Below are positions 39,615-48,345 of a DNA stretch of 62,710 nt, in pieces. Positions within the stretch are counted from its first letter, which is position 1, and each line of letters begins with the position of its first letter. Below the pieces are notes generated by a model, which ran no database searches, had not been told where the DNA came from, and was given only the letters and a program-made list of their open reading frames with translations. A program made the translations under genes and the position numbers. Source of the stretch: Jiangella ureilytica. Its GTDB lineage: Bacteria; Actinomycetota; Actinomycetes; Jiangellales; Jiangellaceae. Location: NCBI RefSeq assembly GCF_004348545.1, contig NZ_SMKL01000037.1, forward strand, positions 1 through 62,710. Reading direction: 5' to 3'.

Positions 39615-41843
39615 ATGGTCGACACCGTCCGCACCGAGCCCGCACCGTCCCGCGGACGGCCTCCGCTCAGGTCGATCGTCGTCTGGACGCTGGTCGCCGT
39701 CGTGGGAGCGGTGTCCTGGGGCGTCGTCGCGCTGGTCCGGGGCGAGGAGATCTCCGCCCTGTGGCTGCTGGCGGCCGCACTGGGGTCGTACGCCATCGCC
39801 TACCGCTTCTACGCCCGGTTCATCGTCCGCCGGGTCCTGAAGGTCGACGACACCCGCGCCACCCCGGCCGAGACCCTGCGCAACGACACCGACTACCAGC
39901 CGACCGACCGCCGGGTGCTGTTCGGGCACCACTTCGCCGCCATCGCCGGCGCCGGCCCGCTGGTCGGCCCCGTCCTCGCGGCGCAGATGGGCTACCTGCC
40001 CGGCACGCTCTGGATCGTGGTGGGGGTGATCTTCGCCGGCGCCGTCCAGGACATGGTCGTGCTGTTCTTCTCGATGCGCCGCAACGGCAAGAGCCTCGGC
40101 CAGATGGCGCGCGAGGAGATCGGTGTCGTCGGTGGCGTCGCGGCGCTGATCGGCGTGTTCACCATCATGATCATCCTGCTGGCCGTGCTGGCGCTGGTGG
40201 TCGTGAACGCGCTGGCCGACTCCGCCTGGGGCACCTTCTCGATCGCGATGACGATCCCGATCGCGCTGTTCATGGGCTTCTACCTGCGCACGCTGCGGCC
40301 GGGCCAGGTCATCGAGACCAGCCTGATCGGCGTGGCGCTCCTGCTGCTGGCCATCGTCGGCGGGGGCTGGGTCCAGGACTCCAGCTGGGCCGACGCGTTC
40401 ACGCTGTCACCCGAGGCGCTCGTGGTGGCGCTGGTCGTCTACGGCTTCGTGGCGTCCGTGCTGCCGGTGTGGATGCTGCTCGCGCCGCGCGACTACCTGT
40501 CGACGTTCATGAAGATCGGCACCATCGTGCTGCTGGCGGTCGGCCTGCTGCTGGCCCGGCCGACGCTGCAGAACGAGGCGATCACCGAGTTCGCGTCGAC
40601 GGGCGACGGGCCGGTCTTCGCCGGTTCGCTGTTCCCGTTCGTGTTCATCACCATCGCCTGCGGCGCGCTCTCCGGCTTCCATGCGCTGATCGCCTCCGGC
40701 ACCACGCCGAAGCTGATCGAGAAGGAGTCGCAGGTCCGGATGATCGGCTACGGCGGCATGCTCATGGAGTCGTTCGTCGCCATCAGCGCCCTGATCGCCG
40801 CGTCGGTCATCGACCCCGGCCTCTACTACGCGATGAACGCCCCAGCCGGCTTCCTCGGAGACTCGCTGGAGTCGGCGTCCGAGGCCGTGGCCGGGCTGGG
40901 CTTCGCCATCTCACCGGACCAGCTCGCCGCGGCGGCGGCCTCCGTCGAGGAGTCGACGCTGGTGGCACGGACCGGCGGCGCGCCCACGCTCGCCGTCGGC
41001 ATGTCGCAGATCTTCACCGACGGGTTCGGCGTCGGCGCGCAGGCGTTCTGGTACCACTTCGCGATCATGTTCGAGGCGCTGTTCATCCTGACGACGGTCG
41101 ACGCCGGCACCCGGGTCGGGCGGTTCATGCTGCAGGACACCCTCGGCAACGTGTGGAAGCCGATGCGCGACGTGTCGTGGAAGCCGGGCCTCTGGCTCAC
41201 CAGCGCCGTCGTCGTGGCGGCCTGGGGCTACTTCCTCTGGGCCGGCGTCACGGACCCGCTCGGCGGCATCAACCAGCTGTTCCCGCTGTTCGGCATCGCC
41301 AACCAGCTGCTCGCGGCCATCGCGCTGACGGTGGTGACCACGATCCTCATCAAGACCGGCCGGCTGAAGTGGGCCTGGGTCACCGGCATCCCGCTGCTGT
41401 GGGACGCTGCCGTCACGCTGACGGCGAGCTGGCAGAAGGTGTTCTCCGACGACCCCGGGCTCGGCTTCTTCGCCCAGCGCGAGCGGTTCTCCGAGGCGCT
41501 GGCCGACGGCGAGGTGCTGCCGCCGGCGCGCTCGCTCGACGACATGGAGCAGGTGGTGACGAACTCCACCGTCGACGGCATCCTGGCGGCGTTCTTCGCG
41601 CTGCTGGTCGTGATCATCATCGCCGACGCCGCGCGGGTGTGCGTCCGGGCGCTGCGCGACCCGTCGAAGGCCACCAGCACCGAGGCGCCGTACGTCGAGT
41701 CGACGCTCGTCGCGCCGTCCGGTCTCATCCCGACCCGCCGGGAGCGCGAGCTCATGGCGGCGGCGAGCCGTCCCGGCGGCGACGGTGGCGGCGGCCGGCA
41801 CGCGCGTCCAGGCGCTGACGGCGACGGCGGGAGCCTCCGGTGA
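39615..41843 (+). CDS. cstA: CstA-family peptide/pyruvate transporter
   Basis: A 742-residue membrane protein of the carbon-starvation family with about 16-18 helices. Signatures are FGHHFAAIAGAGPLVGPVLAAQMGYLPGTLWI, GAVQDMVVLFFSMRRNGKSLG, CGALSGFHALIASGTTPKLI and LFGIANQLLAAIAL. CstA proteins take up peptides or pyruvate during starvation. ATG 39615 follows CGGAGG closely. A ybdD-type gene overlaps its stop, as in other bacteria. Substrate not determined. Confidence 0.93.
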   Translation: MVDTVRTEPAPSRGRPPLRSIVVWTLVAVVGAVSWGVVALVRGEEISALWLLAAALGSYAIAYRFYARFIVRRVLKVDDTRATPAETLRNDTDYQPTDRRVLFGHHFAAIAGAGPLVGPVLAAQMGYLPGTLWIVVGVIFAGAVQDMVVLFFSMRRNGKSLGQMAREEIGVVGGVAALIGVFTIMIILLAVLALVVVNALADSAWGTFSIAMTIPIALFMGFYLRTLRPGQVIETSLIGVALLLLAIVGGGWVQDSSWADAFTLSPEALVVALVVYGFVASVLPVWMLLAPRDYLSTFMKIGTIVLLAVGLLLARPTLQNEAITEFASTGDGPVFAGSLFPFVFITIACGALSGFHALIASGTTPKLIEKESQVRMIGYGGMLMESFVAISALIAASVIDPGLYYAMNAPAGFLGDSLESASEAVAGLGFAISPDQLAAAAASVEESTLVARTGGAPTLAVGMSQIFTDGFGVGAQAFWYHFAIMFEALFILTTVDAGTRVGRFMLQDTLGNVWKPMRDVSWKPGLWLTSAVVVAAWGYFLWAGVTDPLGGINQLFPLFGIANQLLAAIALTVVTTILIKTGRLKWAWVTGIPLLWDAAVTLTASWQKVFSDDPGLGFFAQRERFSEALADGEVLPPARSLDDMEQVVTNSTVDGILAAFFALLVVIIIADAARVCVRALRDPSKATSTEAPYVESTLVAPSGLIPTRRERELMAAASRPGGDGGGGRHARPGADGDGGSLR

Positions 41844-42043
41844 GCGCCGTCCGGGGCGTGGTCGGACGCGCCGTGGCGGGTGTCTGGTGGTATCTGCGCG
41901 AGGTCAGCGGCGAGACCGCCTACGATCGCTACGTCGAGCACTGTCGCCGGCACGACGCCGCGGCGCGGGTGCTCTCGCGGCGCGAGTTCGAGCGTCGCCG
42001 GCAGGACGACCGCGACCGGACGCCGCAGCAGCGCTGCTGCTGA
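41840..42043 (+). CDS. YbdD/YjiX family small protein
   Basis: A 67-residue protein VSAVRGVVGRAVAGVWWYLREVSGETAYDRYVEHCRRHD... ending QQRCC. The GETAYDRYVEHCRRHHP-like core and C-terminal Cys-Cys are the hallmarks of YbdD/YjiX (DUF466) proteins encoded after cstA. It probably assists the transporter. GTG overlaps the cstA stop by four bases. Confidence 0.9.
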   Translation: MSAVRGVVGRAVAGVWWYLREVSGETAYDRYVEHCRRHDAAARVLSRREFERRRQDDRDRTPQQRCC

Positions 42044-42156
42044 GACCGCGGGGACCGGCCGGGCGGCCGGGCCGTCCGGGTGGAACCCCGCAGGCCCACC
42101 GTGCGTTGACCCGCAGGGCGCCGTGATCGGCGGACCGGGTGCCCCGAGAGGTGGAC

Positions 42157-42999
42157 GTGCAACGCAATCGTGTGAAGGCCGTGGTGCTGCTGGCCGGGCT
42201 GTCGACGCTGGGCCTGCTGGTCGGCTCGTGGTTCGGCGCGGCGGGCCTCGCCGTGGCCGCGGTGGTCGTCGTCGCACTCGACTGCTACATCGTCGTGCGC
42301 TCCGACGCCATCGCGCTGCGGGCCATGCGTGCCTACCCCGTCAGCGAGGCCGAGCAGCCGGTCCTGCACCGAGTGGTGCGCGAGCTGACGGCGCCCGCCC
42401 GAGTCCCGATGCCGCGCCTCTACGTCAGCCCGACACGCGCCGTGAACGCGTTCGCCACCGGCCGCGACCCCGGCCACGCCGCCATCTGCTGCACCGAGGG
42501 CGTCCTCGAGCTGCTCGACGAGCGCGAGCTGCGCGCCGTCGTCGGCCACGAGCTCGCCCACATCCGCCGCGGCGACACCGTCGTCTCGTCCACGGCGGGC
42601 GCCGTCGCCAGCGTCGTCATGGTGGCGGCCGGACTGCGGCTCTTCGGCCGCCGCGACCGCGACCAGGCCGGTCCCGTCGGGCGGGCGCTGCTGACGGTGC
42701 TCGGCCCGGTGGCCGCCGCCGTCGTGCGTGCCACCGTCAGCGAGGACCGCGAGTACGAGGCCGACGCCGAGGCCAGCCGCATCACCGGCGATCCGCTCGG
42801 GCTGGCCGCCGCCCTGCGCAAGCTCGACGCCAGCACCCGCCGGCTGGTGCTGCCGCCGGAGCGCGACATCGTCGCCACCAGCCACCTGATGATCGCCAGC
42901 CCGCTGCAGCAGACCGGCATCGCCAAGCTGTTCGCCTCGCACCCGCCCATGGCCGAGCGTGTGGCCCGCCTGGAACAACGGGCCGGCTACCGCCGCTGA
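42157..42999 (+). CDS. htpX: M48-family zinc metalloprotease, HtpX-like
   Basis: A 280-residue membrane protease for quality control. Two N-terminal helices (about 8-45) are followed by the zinc motif HELAH (131-135). A third ligand is likely Glu-201 in EDREYEADAEA. MPRLYVSPTRAVNAFATGRDPGHAAI and SHPPMAERVARLEQ are typical HtpX blocks. GTG 42157 is preceded by GAGAGG; GTG 42139 or 42151 are alternatives. Its presence near menaquinone/polyprenyl genes parallels M. tuberculosis. Confidence 0.87.
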   Translation: MQRNRVKAVVLLAGLSTLGLLVGSWFGAAGLAVAAVVVVALDCYIVVRSDAIALRAMRAYPVSEAEQPVLHRVVRELTAPARVPMPRLYVSPTRAVNAFATGRDPGHAAICCTEGVLELLDERELRAVVGHELAHIRRGDTVVSSTAGAVASVVMVAAGLRLFGRRDRDQAGPVGRALLTVLGPVAAAVVRATVSEDREYEADAEASRITGDPLGLAAALRKLDASTRRLVLPPERDIVATSHLMIASPLQQTGIAKLFASHPPMAERVARLEQRAGYRR

Positions 43000-43100
43000 C
43001 GCACGATCCGGCGGCGTCCAGGTCGTTTGTCCGTCGATCGGATCGCAGTGCACTCTTGACCGTCGACCACAGGCCCGGCCCGGCAGAGGAGGTCGGGCAA

Positions 43101-43610
43101 GTGACGCTGCATGCGTTCGTCGACGAGTCGTTCGCCGGCGACTACATCGTGGCGGCTGCGGTAGTCCCCGCGAACGATGTGAACGGGGCTCGGGCGGCCG
43201 TGCGCCGGCTGCTCAGGCCCGGCCAGGAGCGCATCCATTTCAAGAAGGAGAGCGACGCCCGCCGGGCGCAGATCCTCACCGGGCTGGAGGCGCTGGACCT
43301 CACCGTCCGTGTCTACCTGGCCGAGAACGGGCGCGACGCCCGAAGCGTGTGCCTGGAGCGCATGGTGCCCGATCTCGCAACGCTCGGCGTGACACGGCTC
43401 GTGCTCGAGCGCAGCGATCCGCTGGTCGATGCCGACCGGCGAGCGCTGTTCGAGCTGACCCGCAAGCACGCCTGCGACCTGGAGTACCGGCACCTGCGTG
43501 CCCACGAGGACCTGCTGCTGTGCGTGGCCGACGCCGTCGCCTGGTGCTACACGAAGGGCGGGCGTTGGCGAGACCGGGTGTCGGCCTACAGCACGGTGAT
43601 CCGGCCCTAG
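43101..43610 (+). CDS. DUF3800-like protein
   Basis: A 169-residue protein opening VTLHAFVDESFAGDYIVAAAVVPAND. This matches the start of DUF3800 proteins, whose early aspartate resembles RNase H-like nuclease folds. Other conserved acids occur in HFKKESD, LERSDPLVDADRRA and LCVADAVAWCY. DUF3800 proteins often accompany mobile or defence genes, but here it stands alone. GTG 43101 has AGAGGAGGT with good spacing. Function unknown. Confidence 0.65.
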   Translation: MTLHAFVDESFAGDYIVAAAVVPANDVNGARAAVRRLLRPGQERIHFKKESDARRAQILTGLEALDLTVRVYLAENGRDARSVCLERMVPDLATLGVTRLVLERSDPLVDADRRALFELTRKHACDLEYRHLRAHEDLLLCVADAVAWCYTKGGRWRDRVSAYSTVIRP

Positions 43611-43735
43611 ACAGCGCGATGCCCCGCTCACCGACCGTCCGGACGACTGCGGGGCCCACTTCCTCGGGCTACTGCCCTCGGCACTCCACACTTTAACGCC
43701 GCCCACGCCGCGTTGCCAAGCGGACGAAACGGCGA

Positions 43736-43769
43736 GCGCCCGGCCCGTGCGGGTGCACGGACCGGGCGC
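43736..43769. terminator. Bidirectional hairpin terminator
   Basis: GCGCCCGG and CCGGGCGC (43736-43743, 43762-43769) form the base of a stem that continues inward with CCGTGC-gggt-GCACGG. It lies between the convergent DUF3800-like and GDPD genes. There is no T-tract, as usual in actinobacteria. Confidence 0.65.
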
Positions 43770-43786
43770 CCGGTCTGCGCCAGCCG

Positions 43787-46030
43787 TCAGTCCTCGAACT
43801 CCTCGACGGCGGCGTCGCCGTGGTCGGGATTGTCGGTGAAGAAGCCGTCCATGCCGGCCTCGAGGAACACCCGGATCTCGCCCTCCACGTCACCGATGCC
43901 GCTCGGGTCGGCCGACGAGCGGAACTCCGCGGGCAGGAACTGGTTCTCGCGGCGGAACGTCCACCCGTGCACCTCGAGACCCGCACGGTGGGCGTCGCGG
44001 ATCACCGGGGTCGGCTGCCCGAGTGTGCCGGCGGCCGTCCGCGGGATCATGACGTTCTTCTCCAGGCCCACGCCGTCGGCGTAGCGGGCGATGGCGCGCA
44101 GGCCGTTCGCGGTCGCGAGGTCGGCGTACGTGCGCGGATCACCGGCGGCGACCAGGTCGTACGGCGCGCCGCTGGAGCTGATCAGCTGGGCGATCCGGAC
44201 GCCGGTCATCCGGTCCAGCTCCTTGAGGTTGCCGGTCTCGAACGACTGGAGGATGACCGGGGCGTTCTCGTCGTTCATGCCGTTGGCCTTCAGCGTGCGG
44301 ACCAGGGGCTCCTCGAGCGAGAGCCCGATGGAGTCGAAGTAGGTCGGGTGCTTGGTCTCCGGGTAGACGCCGACCGGCTGCCCATCGCAGGTGCGTGAGT
44401 TGCGGGCGAGGTCGAGCACCTCGTCGAGCGTCGGGATCAGGTAGAGGCCGTCGAACGCGGTGTTCTGCGGGCGGACGGCGGGGATGCGCTCCTTCGCCCG
44501 CAGCGTGCGCAGCTCGGCCAGCGTGAAGTCCTCGGTGAACCAGCCGGTGATGCTGACGCCGTCGATGACCTTGGTGGTGCGGCGGCCGGTGAACTCGGGC
44601 CGGGTCGAGACGTCCGTGGTGCCGCCGATCTCGTTCTCGTGCCGGGCGACCAGCACGCCGTCCTTGGTCGAGACGAGGTCGGGCTCGATGAAGTCCGCGC
44701 ATTGCAGGATCGCGGTCTCGTACGCGGCCAGCGTGTGCTCCGGCCGGTAGCCCGAGGCGCCCCGATGCCCGACGACGGTGACGCCGTCGTCGCTCGGCCG
44801 CACGCGACGCAGGTCGACGATCGCCATCTCGGTGTCGTCCGGCGTGCCGGTGTTGCGCGCGTCGTTGCCCGGGTAGTTGTTGTCGTTGCCGATGAGCATG
44901 CGGCCGTCCTTCAGCCGCAGCACCGTCTCGAACGACTGCACCGGCAGTGCGAACGTCTCGCCGAGGCCGTAGCCCTCGCCGGCGTCGATGCCCTCGGGGT
45001 TGTCGATGCGCAGCGCGTCGAGGATCAGCGTCTTGCCGACATAGCCGTCGCGGTCGCGGCGGTGCAGGTCGATCTCGTAGATGCGCTTGGTGACCGACTG
45101 GTCGCCCTCGAAGTCGTCGCGCTCGATGATCCAGAACTTCCCCCGGCCGACGGTGAAGGCGTCACCGATGACGTTGGCCACCTGGTCGGTCTGGTAGCTC
45201 CAGGTGCGCCCGGTGTAGCGGTCGTGGCGGGTGTCGAACTCGTGGATCTCGCGGCGGCGCTGGTCGGGGTCGTCGGCGTACGCGCCCTCGACGATCGGGT
45301 AGAGGTAGCGGCCGTCGGGCGACGCGGCCATGGCCTCGAAGCCGCGGCTGGAGCGCACCTGCGGGGTCTCGCCCGGCTGCAGGTACGGGCTCTGCGGCGA
45401 CTTCAGCCCGCGCGGCAGCGCGACCGGCGGCTCGAGCAGCGTGCCGTCGCGGTCGAAGTGCAGGATGAACGGGCCGAACTCCTCGCCCACCCAGAACGTG
45501 CCGTCCTTGGCGCGGACGACCGATTCGATGTCGAAGTCGGCGCCGGTCAGCAGCCGGTCCGTGGTGGCCTCGTTGACGATCGGGAAGTCGAGGACGTCGT
45601 TGCGGTCGTTGTACGAGACGTACCGCAGCACCTCGATCTCGCCCGAGCCGCCGTCGCCGGTGTTCCACTGCGGCCGGACCAGGTAGTTGCGCAGCAGGAA
45701 GTCCGCCGAGTTGCCCTTCGAGCCGAAGCCGTTGTCGGGCTGCGCCCAGAAGGTGCCGTCGCCGTTGTCGGCCATGGCCGAGAAGCCGGGGATGACCTGC
45801 CCTTCCCACGGGCCCCGGCGGCCGTTGGCCGGCGACGCCAGGGCGCCCGACGGCGGGCCCTCGGCCAGGTAGTCCGCGGACAGCGTGGCCCGGCCCTCGA
45901 GGACGGGGTGGGTGACCTGGCCGCGCGAGGAGTGCCCGCGGTCGTGGTCTTCTCCGGCGGCCGCGGCTGCCGGGAGCAGCAGGGTCGCGGCGACGGCGGC
46001 CGCGACGGAACGCGCGAGTGGGGTTCTCAT
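43787..46030 (-). CDS. Secreted esterase-like / glycerophosphodiester phosphodiesterase fusion
   Basis: A 747-residue secreted protein. A signal peptide (about 1-25, ending AAAAAGED) is followed by a phytase-like/esterase-like beta-propeller domain (~30-400: FSAMADNGDGTFWAQPDNGFGSKGNSADF, FWVGEEFGPFILHFD, NPEGIDAGEGY). The C-terminal GDPD domain begins VVGHRGASGYRPEHTLAAYETAI and contains EPDLVSTKDGVLVARHE, with the catalytic His pair and metal acids. It would hydrolyse extracellular glycerophosphodiesters. ATG 46030 is chosen because it starts the signal peptide. Confidence 0.88.
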   Translation of the reverse strand: MRTPLARSVAAAVAATLLLPAAAAAGEDHDRGHSSRGQVTHPVLEGRATLSADYLAEGPPSGALASPANGRRGPWEGQVIPGFSAMADNGDGTFWAQPDNGFGSKGNSADFLLRNYLVRPQWNTGDGGSGEIEVLRYVSYNDRNDVLDFPIVNEATTDRLLTGADFDIESVVRAKDGTFWVGEEFGPFILHFDRDGTLLEPPVALPRGLKSPQSPYLQPGETPQVRSSRGFEAMAASPDGRYLYPIVEGAYADDPDQRRREIHEFDTRHDRYTGRTWSYQTDQVANVIGDAFTVGRGKFWIIERDDFEGDQSVTKRIYEIDLHRRDRDGYVGKTLILDALRIDNPEGIDAGEGYGLGETFALPVQSFETVLRLKDGRMLIGNDNNYPGNDARNTGTPDDTEMAIVDLRRVRPSDDGVTVVGHRGASGYRPEHTLAAYETAILQCADFIEPDLVSTKDGVLVARHENEIGGTTDVSTRPEFTGRRTTKVIDGVSITGWFTEDFTLAELRTLRAKERIPAVRPQNTAFDGLYLIPTLDEVLDLARNSRTCDGQPVGVYPETKHPTYFDSIGLSLEEPLVRTLKANGMNDENAPVILQSFETGNLKELDRMTGVRIAQLISSSGAPYDLVAAGDPRTYADLATANGLRAIARYADGVGLEKNVMIPRTAAGTLGQPTPVIRDAHRAGLEVHGWTFRRENQFLPAEFRSSADPSGIGDVEGEIRVFLEAGMDGFFTDNPDHGDAAVEEFED

Positions 46031-46119
46031 CAGCAGATCACAACGGCGTCCCGCGACGACGACGCGACGTCGTCGTGAACGCAGCTCGGCGCACGGCCGA
46101 AGTCCCCGCGAACTCGGGC

Positions 46120-46614
46120 TCAGCGGTAGTTGATGAACTGCACCGCGAAGTCGAAGTCCTGCTCGCGCAGCAGCGTCATGACCGCCTGCAGGTCGTCCTT
46201 GCTCTTCGACGACACCCGGACCTCGTCGCCCTGCACCTGCGTCTTCACGCCCTTGGGCGCCTCGTCGCGGATGGCCTTCGTGATCTTCTTCGCCTGGTCC
46301 TGGTCGAGGCCGTCCTGGAGCGTCGCCGTGATCTTGTACACAGTGCCGGAGGCGCGCGGCTCGCCGGCGTCGAGCGCCTTGAGCGAGACCTTGCGCTTGA
46401 CGAGCTTGTCCTTGAAGACGTCGAGCACGGCGTTGACGCGGTCTTCGGCCGAGGCCTCCATCTCGATGCCGAGCTCGCCCAGCCAGCGGATCGAGGCGCC
46501 GGTGCCACGGAAGTCGAAACGCTGGGAGATCTCCTTGGACGCCTGGTTCAGCGCGTTGTCCACCTCCTGCCGGTCGACCTTGCTCACCACGTCGAACGAG
46601 GACTCGCTTGCCAC
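46120..46614 (-). CDS. YajQ family nucleotide-binding protein (UPF0234)
   Basis: A 164-residue protein with two ferredoxin-like folds. It opens [37 protein letters not shown] and ends [12 protein letters not shown], the exact pattern of YajQ/UPF0234. Some members bind cyclic di-GMP or nucleic acids. GTG 46614 is preceded by AAGGAG. Upstream in-frame codons overlap the tRNA-Tyr gene and are rejected. Confidence 0.92.
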   Translation of the reverse strand: MASESSFDVVSKVDRQEVDNALNQASKEISQRFDFRGTGASIRWLGELGIEMEASAEDRVNAVLDVFKDKLVKRKVSLKALDAGEPRASGTVYKITATLQDGLDQDQAKKITKAIRDEAPKGVKTQVQGDEVRVSSKSKDDLQAVMTLLREQDFDFAVQFINYR

Positions 46615-46649
46615 GTCGGCTCCTTCGGGATGTCTCGGGCCCGAACCGA

Positions 46650-46680
46650 TTGTCCGGCGCCCTGCGCACTGATGTATTCT
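46650..46680 (+). promoter_or_regulatory. Likely promoter of tRNA-Tyr
   Basis: TTGTCC (46650-46655), 19 bases, TATTCT (46675-46680). The start would be about 25 bases before the tRNA. Confidence 0.45.
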
Positions 46681-46712
46681 CTCACCGGTCCGAGCCGAAG
46701 GCCCGGAACCGC

Positions 46713-46794
46713 GGCAGGTTGCCCGAGCGGCCAAAGGGAGCTGACTGTAAATCAGCCGGCACAGCCTACGCAGGTTCGAATCCTGCACCTGCCA
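46713..46794 (+). tRNA. tRNA-Tyr (GTA)
   Basis: Acceptor GGCAGGT pairs with ACCTGCC at 46787-46793. T-arm GCAGG-TTCGAAT-CCTGC is clear. Anticodon GTA at 46747-46749 sits in the loop of a CTGA.../TCAG stem. A long variable arm, expected for tRNA-Tyr, is present. Confidence 0.97.
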
Positions 46795-46910
46795 CGCCTC
46801 TCGAGGTCTGTGAGCGCACGTCCCGGTACCGGCCGGTTCGGGACGTCAACTCCACGCCGACGGCCGATTTCGCACCACGGCCCGAGGTCGTATACCCTCG
46901 TCTGGCGCAC

Positions 46911-46983
46911 GCCCCAATAGCTCAGTCGGCAGAGCGTCTCCATGGTAAGGAGAAGGTCTACGGTTCGATTCCGTATTGGGGCT
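46911..46983 (+). tRNA. tRNA-Thr (GGT)
   Basis: Acceptor GCCCCAA pairs with TTGGGGC (46976-46982). Anticodon stem TCTCC/GGAGA encloses loop ATGGTAA with anticodon GGT (46944-46946). T-arm ACGG-TTCGATT-CCGT is present. A TACCCT -10-like box at 46893-46898 precedes it. Confidence 0.97.
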
Positions 46984-47026
46984 CTGGTGAGGATGCGCCG
47001 CAGTCTGTGCGGCGCCGACTCCCCTC

Positions 47027-47100
47027 GGCGGGGTAGCTCAGGTGGTTAGAGCAAACGGCTCATAATCGTTGTGTCGCGGGTTCGAGTCCCGCCCCCGCTA
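47027..47100 (+). tRNA. tRNA-Met (CAT)
   Basis: Acceptor GGCGGGG faces CCCCGCT, with the terminal pair a G-U wobble. Anticodon loop CTCATAA gives CAT. T-arm GCGGG-TTCGAGT-CCCGC. CCA is encoded at 47101-47103. The paired first base and TAGCTCAGGTGG D-arm fit an elongator Met tRNA; the tRNA-Thr/tRNA-Met/rpmG order matches other actinobacteria. Confidence 0.95.
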
Positions 47101-47202
47101 CCACCACCCCGGCCGGCCCGCTCGGCTCGATTGGATGAGTCGTGACCAGGTCGGGTACCCTTGCACGGTTCCGACGATCCAGACGTCCCGAAAGAGGCAC
47201 CC

Positions 47203-47373
47203 GTGGCCGCCAAGAGCGCTGACATCCGTCCCAAGATCACCATGGCCTGCACGGAGTGCAAGGAGCGCAACTACATCACCAAGAAGAACCGGCGCAACGA
47301 CCCCGACCGGCTCGACTTGAAGAAGTTCTGCCCGCGCTGCCGCACGCACACCGTCCACCGCGAGACCCGCTGA
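47203..47373 (+). CDS. rpmG: 50S ribosomal protein L33
   Basis: A 56-residue protein with [33 protein letters not shown] and the two zinc-type cysteine pairs (CTEC, CPRC). This is the zinc-binding (C+) form of L33. GTG 47203 follows AAAGAGG. It lies 99 bases after the tRNA-Met gene. Confidence 0.96.
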   Translation: MAAKSADIRPKITMACTECKERNYITKKNRRNDPDRLDLKKFCPRCRTHTVHRETR

Positions 47374-47441
47374 CGCGTTCGCGCAGGCTCGTGGCCAGGG
47401 TCTCCGTCGGAGCCCGGCCCTGGTGACGGTAACGTCAGCGC

Positions 47442-47906
47442 ATGCCCATTGATCCCTCGGTCGCCGGACGGGTCTACCCTCCCCAGTACTACGAAGTGAG
47501 CCGGGAGAAGATCCGCGAGTTTGCGGAGGCCATCGGCGACGCGAACCCGGCGTACGTCGACACCGCAGCGGCTCGCGGCTACGGGCACGGCGACGTCGTC
47601 GCGCCGCCCACCTTCATGATGATCATCGTGATGAACGGTTTCGACCTGCTGATGAAGGACCTGGGCATCGAGTTCGCCCGGGTCGTGCATGTCGACCAGC
47701 GCTTCACCTACTCGCGGTCGCTGCCGGTGGGCACCCGGGTCGAGGCGACCACCCGCCTCGACGGGGTTCGTGCCGTCGCCGGCAACGACCTGCTCAAGAT
47801 CCGCACCGAGGTCCGCGACGAGCAGGACGGCACCGACTTCTGCCTCTCCGAGGCCACGCTGCTGGTGCGGCCCGAGGACTTCGACGGGGGAGACGCGAGT
47901 GACTGA
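47442..47906 (+). CDS. HadA-like dehydratase subunit (FAS1-like hot-dog domain)
   Basis: A 154-residue single hot-dog protein: VYPPQYYEVSREKIREFAEAIGDANPAYVD, GDVVAPPTFMMIIVMNGFD. It matches the (3R)-hydroxyacyl-ACP dehydratase subunit A family encoded after rpmG in actinobacteria. It should pair with the next gene product; the A subunit gives substrate specificity and lacks the catalytic DxNPxH motif. In mycobacteria it acts in mycolate synthesis. In an organism without mycolates, the substrate is uncertain. Confidence 0.87.
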   Translation: MPIDPSVAGRVYPPQYYEVSREKIREFAEAIGDANPAYVDTAAARGYGHGDVVAPPTFMMIIVMNGFDLLMKDLGIEFARVVHVDQRFTYSRSLPVGTRVEATTRLDGVRAVAGNDLLKIRTEVRDEQDGTDFCLSEATLLVRPEDFDGGDASD

Positions 47907-48345
47907 GCGGGTCACCGAGCAGCTGGCCGTCGGTGACGTCGTCGCCGACCACACGTACTGGATCACCCGCGAGAACCTCATCCGGTACGCCGGGGCCTCG
48001 GGCGACTTCAACCCGATCCACTGGAACGAGCGCGTCGCCACGTCCGTGGGGCTGCCCAACGTCATCGCCCACGGCATGCTGACCATGGGGCTGGCCGGCC
48101 GCCTCCTCACCGACTGGCTGGGCGACCCCGCCGCCGTCGTCGAGTACGGCGCCCGCTTCGCCCGCCCGGTGGTGGTCCCCGACGACGACATCGGCGTCGC
48201 CGTCCGCGTGGCCGCCTCCGTCACTCAGGTCCGCGACGACGGCCTGGTGGCCCTCGAGCTCACCGTCAAGGTCGGCGACCAGAAGGTGCTGACGCAGGCC
48301 CGGGCGCTGTGCCGGCTCCCGGCCGACCGGCCGTCGCAGCCGTGA
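47899..48345 (+). CDS. HadB-like MaoC dehydratase, catalytic subunit
   Basis: A 148-residue MaoC hot-dog protein with the catalytic motif GDFNPIHWNERVA (D-x-N-P-x-H) and VIAHGMLTMGL. It forms the active site of a heterodimeric hydroxyacyl dehydratase with the preceding subunit. GTG 47899 lies eight bases inside the upstream gene; its stop overlaps murB (GTGA), so three genes are coupled. Confidence 0.9.
   Translation: MTERVTEQLAVGDVVADHTYWITRENLIRYAGASGDFNPIHWNERVATSVGLPNVIAHGMLTMGLAGRLLTDWLGDPAAVVEYGARFARPVVVPDDDIGVAVRVAASVTQVRDDGLVALELTVKVGDQKVLTQARALCRLPADRPSQP

Noticed and set aside
42044-42156. Terminator between ybdD and htpX
   Set aside because: Only loose GGCC repeats are present; no single convincing stem, so not listed as a feature.
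46031-46669. Upstream extension of the esterase-GDPD protein
   Set aside because: It would bury the signal peptide and run through the YajQ gene in another frame.
46615-46788. YajQ extended to an upstream start
   Set aside because: It would read through the tRNA-Tyr gene. AAGGAG and GTG 46614 give the conserved family N-terminus.
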